In this document: positions 58,957 to 64,000 of the stretch, in pieces | Layout: each line of letters opens with the position of its first letter | Position numbering within the stretch: the stretch's first letter is position 1 | Source: Roseateles_B sp051857535 | GTDB lineage: Bacteria > Pseudomonadota > Gammaproteobacteria > Burkholderiales > Burkholderiaceae_C | Direction of reading: 5' to 3' | Assembly (NCBI RefSeq): GCF_051857535.1 | Contig: NZ_JBPZGY010000006.1 | Coordinates: 1 to 64,000 of the forward strand | DNA: 64,000 bases | The notes under the pieces: model-generated | Told to the model about the DNA's origin: nothing | The model's input: only the letters and a program-made list of their open reading frames with translations | The model's database searches: none | Translations under genes and position numbers: made by a program

Positions 58957-59649
58957 TCAGTCGCCGAACATCTTCTGCTTCAGCTCACGGCGCTGCTGAG
59001 CTTCCAGCGACAGCGTGGCCGTCGGACGGGCGATCAGGCGACCCAGGCCGATGGGCTCACCGGTCTCGTCGCAGTAACCGTATTCACCGCTGTCCAGGCG
59101 TTGCAGGGACTGCATGATTTTCTTCAGCAGCTTGCGCTCGCGGTCACGGGTGCGCAGCTCCAGGGCATGCTCTTCCTCGATGGTGGCGCGGTCGGCCGGA
59201 TCGGGGACGATGGAGGTGTCTTCGCGCAGATGCTCGGTGGTTTCACCGGCATTGGACAGCAGACTCTCCTTGAGTTCATTCAGCTTGGCGCGGAAGAACT
59301 CGATCTGCTTGTCGTTCATGTACTCGCTGTCCGGCATGGCCAGGACTTCGGCGTCGGTCAGTTCGTTGCCTGGCTTGGATTTCCAGGCGTTCGCGAGCTT
59401 GGGGTCGGCTTTCACGGCAGGGCGGGGCGTTTCAATCAAGGGACTACTCGAGGACCGCGCAGGCGGCTTGGGGGGGGCGAAGCGATCGGCGAAGCGGCTG
59501 GCGGCGGCCGGAGCCTCCGTCACCACAGTGTCGGCGTCGCCGGATGGGGCGGCACTGGCCTTGGCGGCAGATTTGCTGGCCTTGGTTGCCGACCGCGCAG
59601 CGGCCGGAGCCGGGGCAGCGGTGGATTTCGGGGCCTGGGTCTTGCTCAC
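58957..59649 (-). CDS. dksA: RNA polymerase-binding transcription factor DksA
   Basis: 230 aa starting at GTG 59649 with GGAG upstream. The first 100 residues are a low-complexity Ala/Lys/Pro extension. The conserved part has the coiled coil with catalytic tip acids (about 110-190, DPADRATIEEEHALELRTRDRE) and the C-terminal region GEYGYCDETGEPIGLGRL. Only one of the four zinc-binding Cys remains, as in other Burkholderiales DksA proteins. With ppGpp it adjusts transcription of rRNA and amino acid genes. A strong -10-like TATAAA (minus strand, 59671-59676) sits 22 bp upstream. Confidence 0.94.
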   Translation of the reverse strand: MSKTQAPKSTAAPAPAAARSATKASKSAAKASAAPSGDADTVVTEAPAAASRFADRFAPPKPPARSSSSPLIETPRPAVKADPKLANAWKSKPGNELTDAEVLAMPDSEYMNDKQIEFFRAKLNELKESLLSNAGETTEHLREDTSIVPDPADRATIEEEHALELRTRDRERKLLKKIMQSLQRLDSGEYGYCDETGEPIGLGRLIARPTATLSLEAQQRRELKQKMFGD

Positions 59650-59670
59650 TTTCAGTCTCCTCGCAGGCTC

Positions 59671-59676
59671 TTTATA
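59671..59676 (-). promoter_or_regulatory. Candidate -10 element for dksA
   Basis: TATAAA on the minus strand, 21 bp upstream of the GTG start, in an otherwise GC-rich context. No matching -35 hexamer lies at the right distance, so this is a weak promoter prediction. The rest of the 240-bp gap to the COG0523 gene shows nothing recognisable. Confidence 0.35.
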
Positions 59677-59892
59677 CCTGCTTCAAAGGGCACTTTCGCC
59701 AACGGGACCAGTTCTGGGGACCAGCTTCGCCAAACTTTTGCTGACCCGGATGTCCTGCCTTTGAGGGGCAGGGCCATCCCCATGGGGATCAGGGCCGGCT
59801 CCCAGGGCAGGCACGAGGCCAGCTCCCGGGTCGGTTTTGGGCGCCGCGGATTGTAGCCACAGCCTGCGGTGCCCAACTGAGAGAGTGTGTCA

Positions 59893-60963
59893 CTAGGCGA
59901 GACAGCCTTCCAGTCCCTGCAGCAGGATCTCCTTGGGCAGGTCGATGCCAATGAAGACCATCTTGCTCTGCTTCTTCTCGCCGGGCATCCAGCGCGGACC
60001 CAAATCCGAGCCCATCAGCTGGTGCACGCCCTGGAAGATCACTTTCTTGTCGGTGCCCTTCATGTAGAGCACGCCCTTGTAGCGCAGCATCTTGGGGCCG
60101 TAGACCTGCACGATGGCGCCCAGGAACTCCTCCAGCTTGGCAGGATTGAAGGGGCGTTCGGCACGGTAGACGAAGGACTTCACGTCGTCGTCATGGGCGT
60201 GGTGGTGAGGGTGGTCGCAGTGCTCGCCATGCTCGTGGTCATGGTCGCAGTGCTCGCCATGGGCATGGTGATGATGATCGTGGTCGTCGGCCTTGAGGAA
60301 GTCGGGATCGATTTCCAGCTTGGCGTTGAGGTTGAAGCCGCGCAGGTCGAACACCCGGGCCAACTCCACCTCGCCGAAGTGCACGCGCTGCTGCGGAGCT
60401 CGGGGATTCATGTGCTTGATGCGGTGGGCCAGGGCGTCGACGGCGGCGGGCTCGCACAGGTCGGTCTTGGACAGGAAGATCTGGTCCGCGAAGCCAATCT
60501 GGCGGCGCGCCTCCTGGCGGGTATTGAGCTGCTCCTCGGCATGCTTGGCGTCCACCAAGGTCAGCACGGAATCCAGCAGGTAGCTCTCGGCGATCTCGTC
60601 GTCCATGAAGAAGGTCTGGGCGACGGGGCCCGGGTCGGCAAGGCCGGTGGTCTCGATGACCACACGGTCGAACTCGACCTCACCCTTGCGGCGCTTGGCC
60701 GCCAGGTCCGACAGCGTGGTGCGCAGATCTTCGCGGATGGTGCAGCAGACGCAGCCGTTGCTCATCTGGATGATCTGCTCCTTGGTCTCGGTGAGCAGGA
60801 TGTCGTTGTCGATGTTCTCCTCGCCGAACTCGTTCTCGATCACGGCGATCTTCTGGCCATGGGCCTCCGACAGCACGCGCTTGAGCAGGGTGGTCTTGCC
60901 CGAGCCCAGGAAGCCGGTGAGGATGGTGGCGGGGATCAAACCAGGGGAGGTACCTTGAGACAT
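59893..60963 (-). CDS. COG0523 (CobW-like) GTPase with His-rich linker
   Basis: 356 aa. Walker A is GFLGSGKTT (residues about 17-25), the metal site CxCC is GCVCCTIR, and NKxD appears as SKTDL. A linker (about 228-260) is packed with His/Asp (HDHHHHAHGEHCDHDHEHG), suiting zinc or other metal binding. COG0523 proteins are metallochaperones, many for zinc. There is no cobalamin synthesis gene nearby, so zinc homeostasis is the likelier role. The ATG at 60963 is used. Upstream is the divergent corC. Confidence 0.9.
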   Translation of the reverse strand: MSQGTSPGLIPATILTGFLGSGKTTLLKRVLSEAHGQKIAVIENEFGEENIDNDILLTETKEQIIQMSNGCVCCTIREDLRTTLSDLAAKRRKGEVEFDRVVIETTGLADPGPVAQTFFMDDEIAESYLLDSVLTLVDAKHAEEQLNTRQEARRQIGFADQIFLSKTDLCEPAAVDALAHRIKHMNPRAPQQRVHFGEVELARVFDLRGFNLNAKLEIDPDFLKADDHDHHHHAHGEHCDHDHEHGEHCDHPHHHAHDDDVKSFVYRAERPFNPAKLEEFLGAIVQVYGPKMLRYKGVLYMKGTDKKVIFQGVHQLMGSDLGPRWMPGEKKQSKMVFIGIDLPKEILLQGLEGCLA

Positions 60964-61101
60964 GGCTGGCGCAGGCGACGGCAGCCGCCCGGAGAAAAAT
61001 AGACAGAGGCCCCGATAAATGGGGGCGGCCGACTGTCATTCAAGTCCCTGTCAAAGTCAATCGGTTATTCTTTGCGTCCCCCAACTACGACACGAGTGCC
61101 T

Positions 61102-62013
61102 GTGTCTGAACCACAGCCTAGTCGATACCCCCACGGCAAGAGTGGGGGTACGAGGCCCGGAGCGGAATCGCCCGTGGCCAAGAGAAATCTGCTCGAACGC
61201 CTGCTGGAATTCCTCCACCCCGGGCCTGACTCCACCCGCGAGCTGCTCGAAGCCCTGGCCGATGCCGAAGAGCGCGCCCTGATTGCACCCGAGTCCCGCC
61301 AGATGCTGGAAGGCGTGCTGCGCATGGCCGAGCTCAGCGCCGGCGACGTGATGGTGGCCGCGCCGCACATGGACCTGCTGTCCATCGACGCCAGCTACGA
61401 GGAGTTGCTGGCCATGGTGATCGGCACCGGCCATTCCCGCTTCCCCGTCTACGAAGGCCAGCGCGACAACATCATCGGCATCCTCATGGCCAAGGACCTG
61501 CTGAAGCTACAGCGCGCGCCCGAGCTCAATCTGCGCACCCTGCTGCGCCCGGCCGTCTTCGTGCCGGAAAGCAAGGGCCTCAATGAGCTGCTGCGTGACT
61601 TCCGCGCCAACCGCAGCCATCTGGCCATCGTGATCGACGAGTTCGGCAACACGGCCGGCTTGATCACCATCGAGGACGTGCTGGAAGAGATCGTCGGCGA
61701 GATCGAGGACGAGTTCGATGTGGACGAGGCGGACGACGCCGGCATCTACACCCTGGCCGATGGCAGCCAGCGCGTTGCTGGCGACACCAAGATCGCCGCC
61801 GTCAACGAGACCTTCGGCCTGCAACTGGCCAACGAGGACTTCGACACCATCGGCGGCCTGCTGGCCCATGAGCATGGTCGCGTGCCGCGCCGGGGTGAGG
61901 TGGTCGAACTGGGCGGCCTGAGCTTCAGCGTGATGCTGACGCGAGGCGGCTCGGTGCGCTGGTTCAAGGTCACCCGGTTGCCCGCCGCACCGACGGCTGA
62001 GCTGGCTGGATGA
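61102..62013 (+). CDS. corC: CorC/HlyC family CBS-domain protein
   Basis: 303 aa from GTG 61102 (VSEPQPSRYPHG), chosen because family members begin MSEP; ATG 61072 would add ten residues. Two CBS domains follow (about 65-195: SRFPVYEGQRDNIIGILMAKDLL and IEDVLEEIVGEIEDEFDVDE). A C-terminal CorC_HlyC domain (about 205-295) completes it. CorC is involved in magnesium and cobalt efflux, at the inner face of the membrane. The stop overlaps the ATG of lnt, so the two are co-translated. Confidence 0.9.
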   Translation: MSEPQPSRYPHGKSGGTRPGAESPVAKRNLLERLLEFLHPGPDSTRELLEALADAEERALIAPESRQMLEGVLRMAELSAGDVMVAAPHMDLLSIDASYEELLAMVIGTGHSRFPVYEGQRDNIIGILMAKDLLKLQRAPELNLRTLLRPAVFVPESKGLNELLRDFRANRSHLAIVIDEFGNTAGLITIEDVLEEIVGEIEDEFDVDEADDAGIYTLADGSQRVAGDTKIAAVNETFGLQLANEDFDTIGGLLAHEHGRVPRRGEVVELGGLSFSVMLTRGGSVRWFKVTRLPAAPTAELAG

Positions 62014-63530
62014 GGGGTCCGACGCGCCTGGCCCGCTGGATGGCCGGCCTGGTTCCGGGCGCCGTGCTGCTGCTGGCCCTGCTGGCCGGCGCGCTCCAGA
62101 CGGCGGCCTTCGCACCCACGCAGGCCTGGTGGCTGCAGCCGCTGGCGCTGGCCCTGCTGGCGGCCCTGGTCTGGGAGGCCTCGCCGCGGCGCGCGGCGTG
62201 GTCCGGCTTCTGCTTCGGCCTGGGCTGGCTGGCCTGTGGCCTGTGGTGGCTGTACATCAGCCTGCATGAGCACGGCCATCTGGCAGCGCCCTTCGCCGTG
62301 ACGGCGGTGCTGCTGCTGGCGGCGTTTCTCTCGCTTTACTACGCTGGCGCCCTGTGGGCCTTTGCCCGGTGGCGGCGCGCCGGAGTCTGCGCTCGGGTGG
62401 GCCTGTTCGCGGCCTTGTGGCTGCTGGCCGAGCTGGCCCGGGCGCAGTGGCTGACCGGCTTCCCCTGGATCGCCAGCGGCTATGCCCATGCCGCCGGTCC
62501 CTTGGCCGCCTGGGCGCCCTGGCTCGGCGTCTATGGCATCACCGCGCTGGCGGCGGGCCTGGCTGCGGCTCTGGCGGCCCTGGCGCTGGAAGGGGCCTGG
62601 CGGCCGCTGGCGGGCACGCTGGTGCTGGTCGCCGTGCCTGCGCTGCTGCCCTCGGCGTTCACGCAGAGCAGCGGGACGATCCGCCTCTCGCTGCTGCAGC
62701 CCAATGTGCCGCAGGATCAGAAATTCGACCGTGAACGCTGGGACCAGAACCTGGACGCCCTGCTGAAGCAGGCCGAGAGCGCCCGCGGCCAACTGGTGCT
62801 GACGCCGGAGTCCGTCGTGCCCCTGCCCCTGGCCTACCTGGAGCCCGAGGTGGTGCAGCGCATCGCCGCCATCGGCCAGGTGCGCCCCCTGCTGCTGGGC
62901 AGCTTCCTGGGGGACGCCAAGAGCGGCTTTGTCAATTCGCTGGTCGCCATCGGCGCGCCGGCACAGCCGGACGGCAATCCCTACAGCTACGGTAAGCGCC
63001 ACCTGCTGCCCTTTGGCGAGTTCATCCCGCCAGGCTTTCACTGGTTCGTGCAGGCCCTGCGCATCCCGCTGGACGACCAGGCCACGGGCACGCATCAGCG
63101 TTCCCTGGTGCTGGACGGCCAGCGCATCCGCCCCCTGATCTGCTACGAGGACCTGTTCGGTGAGGACTTCGCCCAGAGCCTGGTGGGCCCCGAGGCCGCC
63201 ACGGTGCTGGCCAACGCCAGCAACCTCGCCTGGTTCGGCCCGCGCATGGTGCAGGATCAGCACCTGCAGTTCTCGCAGATGCGATCGCTCGAATTCCAGC
63301 GGCCCCTGGTGCGCTCGACCAACACCGGCGCTACCGCCGCCATCGATCACCAGGGCCGGGTGATCGGCCGGCTGCCCGCCGAGGTGCCGGGTGTTCTGGA
63401 GGTTCAGGTCGAAGGCCGGACCGGCGCCACCCCCTATGCGCGCTGGCTGGCTGCCCTGGGCCTGTGGCCAGTGTGGGGTCTGGGCCTTGCCGCCGTGCTG
63501 GCCTTGCGTCGGCGTGCGCCGGGCGCTTGA
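62010..63530 (+). CDS. lnt: Apolipoprotein N-acyltransferase
   Basis: 506 aa from ATG 62010, which overlaps the corC stop. Six or more N-terminal membrane segments (about 10-215) are followed by the periplasmic nitrilase-like domain. Its catalytic triad is visible: Glu in LVLTPESVVPLP, Lys in YGKRHLLPFGEF, Cys in LICYEDLFGE. It adds the third acyl chain to the N-terminal Cys of lipoproteins in the inner membrane. The lipoproteins encoded in this window would be its substrates. Confidence 0.97.
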   Translation: MRGPTRLARWMAGLVPGAVLLLALLAGALQTAAFAPTQAWWLQPLALALLAALVWEASPRRAAWSGFCFGLGWLACGLWWLYISLHEHGHLAAPFAVTAVLLLAAFLSLYYAGALWAFARWRRAGVCARVGLFAALWLLAELARAQWLTGFPWIASGYAHAAGPLAAWAPWLGVYGITALAAGLAAALAALALEGAWRPLAGTLVLVAVPALLPSAFTQSSGTIRLSLLQPNVPQDQKFDRERWDQNLDALLKQAESARGQLVLTPESVVPLPLAYLEPEVVQRIAAIGQVRPLLLGSFLGDAKSGFVNSLVAIGAPAQPDGNPYSYGKRHLLPFGEFIPPGFHWFVQALRIPLDDQATGTHQRSLVLDGQRIRPLICYEDLFGEDFAQSLVGPEAATVLANASNLAWFGPRMVQDQHLQFSQMRSLEFQRPLVRSTNTGATAAIDHQGRVIGRLPAEVPGVLEVQVEGRTGATPYARWLAALGLWPVWGLGLAAVLALRRRAPGA

Positions 63531-63636
63531 TCCATCGCGCCCGGCGCCCGCCATGGGCGCCCGTAGAATGGGCCGCTTCCTTCAACGCCCGTGCCGCTGT
63601 CGCGGCTGCAGCCGGGCCTTACCGCCGTACACCACC

Positions 63637-64000
63637 ATGCTGAGCTTCCAGCAAATCATTCTGAAACTTCAGGAATACTGGTCCGCCCAAGGCTGCGCCC
63701 TGCTGCAGCCCTATGACATGGAGGTCGGCGCCGGCACCAGCCACACCGCCACCTTCCTGCGCGCCCTGGGCCCCGAGCCCTGGCATGCGGCCTATGTGCA
63801 GCCCAGCCGCCGGCCCAAGGACGGCCGCTACGGCGAGAACCCCAACCGCCTGCAGCACTACTACCAGTTCCAGGTGGTCCTGAAGCCCGCGCCGGCCAAC
63901 ATCCTGGAGCTCTACCTCGGCTCCCTGGAGGCCCTGGGCTTCGACCTGAAGAAGAACGACGTCCGCTTCGTCGAGGACGACTGGGAGAACCCCACCCTCG
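63637..64000 (+). CDS. glyQ: Glycyl-tRNA synthetase alpha subunit, 5' part
   Basis: The first 121 residues are seen; the gene runs off the window. The N-terminus MLSFQQIILKLQEYWSAQGC and the motifs LQPYDMEVGAGTSHTATFLR and YVQPSRRPKDGRYGENPNRL match GlyQ of the two-subunit alpha2beta2 GlyRS. It charges tRNA-Gly with glycine. The start ATG at 63637 lies 106 bp after lnt, on the same strand. The beta-subunit gene glyS is expected downstream. Confidence 0.96.
   Translation, partial: MLSFQQIILKLQEYWSAQGCALLQPYDMEVGAGTSHTATFLRALGPEPWHAAYVQPSRRPKDGRYGENPNRLQHYYQFQVVLKPAPANILELYLGSLEALGFDLKKNDVRFVEDDWENPTL

Overview
The window is high-GC (G/C-rich third codon positions throughout) and its conserved core has the gene order of Burkholderiales (Betaproteobacteria): dksA next to a COG0523 GTPase, hslV-hslU close by, and corC-lnt-glyQ at the right end. 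A PEP-CTERM protein, a tandem glycine riboswitch before a D-amino-acid dehydrogenase and a zinc-ligand-poor DksA fit a Rubrivivax/Roseateles-like lineage; the genus is inference. No rRNA, tRNA, insertion sequence, CRISPR array or prophage was recognised.

Layout. 1-13.5 kb is metabolic: a metallo-beta-lactamase-fold hydrolase, a long-chain acyl-CoA ligase with a downstream uncharacterised protein, an alpha/beta hydrolase, 4-hydroxyphenylpyruvate dioxygenase divergent from an Lrp/AsnC regulator, a methyltransferase, an HDOD protein, a run of small ORFs, a helix-turn-helix-like protein, an EF-G paralogue and dadA under a glycine riboswitch. 14-29 kb is mixed accessory and housekeeping: exported proteins (DUF2785, PQQ-type sugar dehydrogenase lipoprotein, a secreted tail-collar protein, a PEP-CTERM protein, CreA, an M61 peptidase), two coupled GNAT acetyltransferases, a membrane diguanylate cyclase, AMP nucleosidase, a broken pullulanase remnant, a lactonase-fold protein, a Ca2+/H+ antiporter-like protein, a YdeI-like protein and two tandem rhodaneses.

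29.5-42.5 kb is the most distinctive part: a tightly packed plus-strand signalling operon (EAL/REC/PAS protein, a 61-aa protein, HDOD, histidine kinase, REC plus degenerate HD-GYP, stand-alone REC, PAS histidine kinase). Four junctions use 4-bp ATGA/GTGA overlaps. A chemoreceptor gene follows on the same strand, and a second chemoreceptor faces it tail to tail. No DNA-binding output domain is seen in the operon, so its output is probably c-di-GMP turnover, protein interactions or chemotaxis-like control.

42.7-51 kb holds a lipoprotein, the fused isobutyryl-CoA mutase icmF under a perfect 22-bp palindrome, a membrane EAL protein, a third chemoreceptor and coaX. 51-64 kb holds an ABC exporter pair, a potassium-channel-like protein, hslU, hslV, a STAS-like protein, dksA, a COG0523 GTPase, corC, lnt and the 5' part of glyQ, which runs off the end of the window.

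All calls come from reading the sequence. Family names rest on recognised motifs and remembered family features, not on searches. Start codons were chosen from ribosome-binding sites, overlaps and family N-termini.
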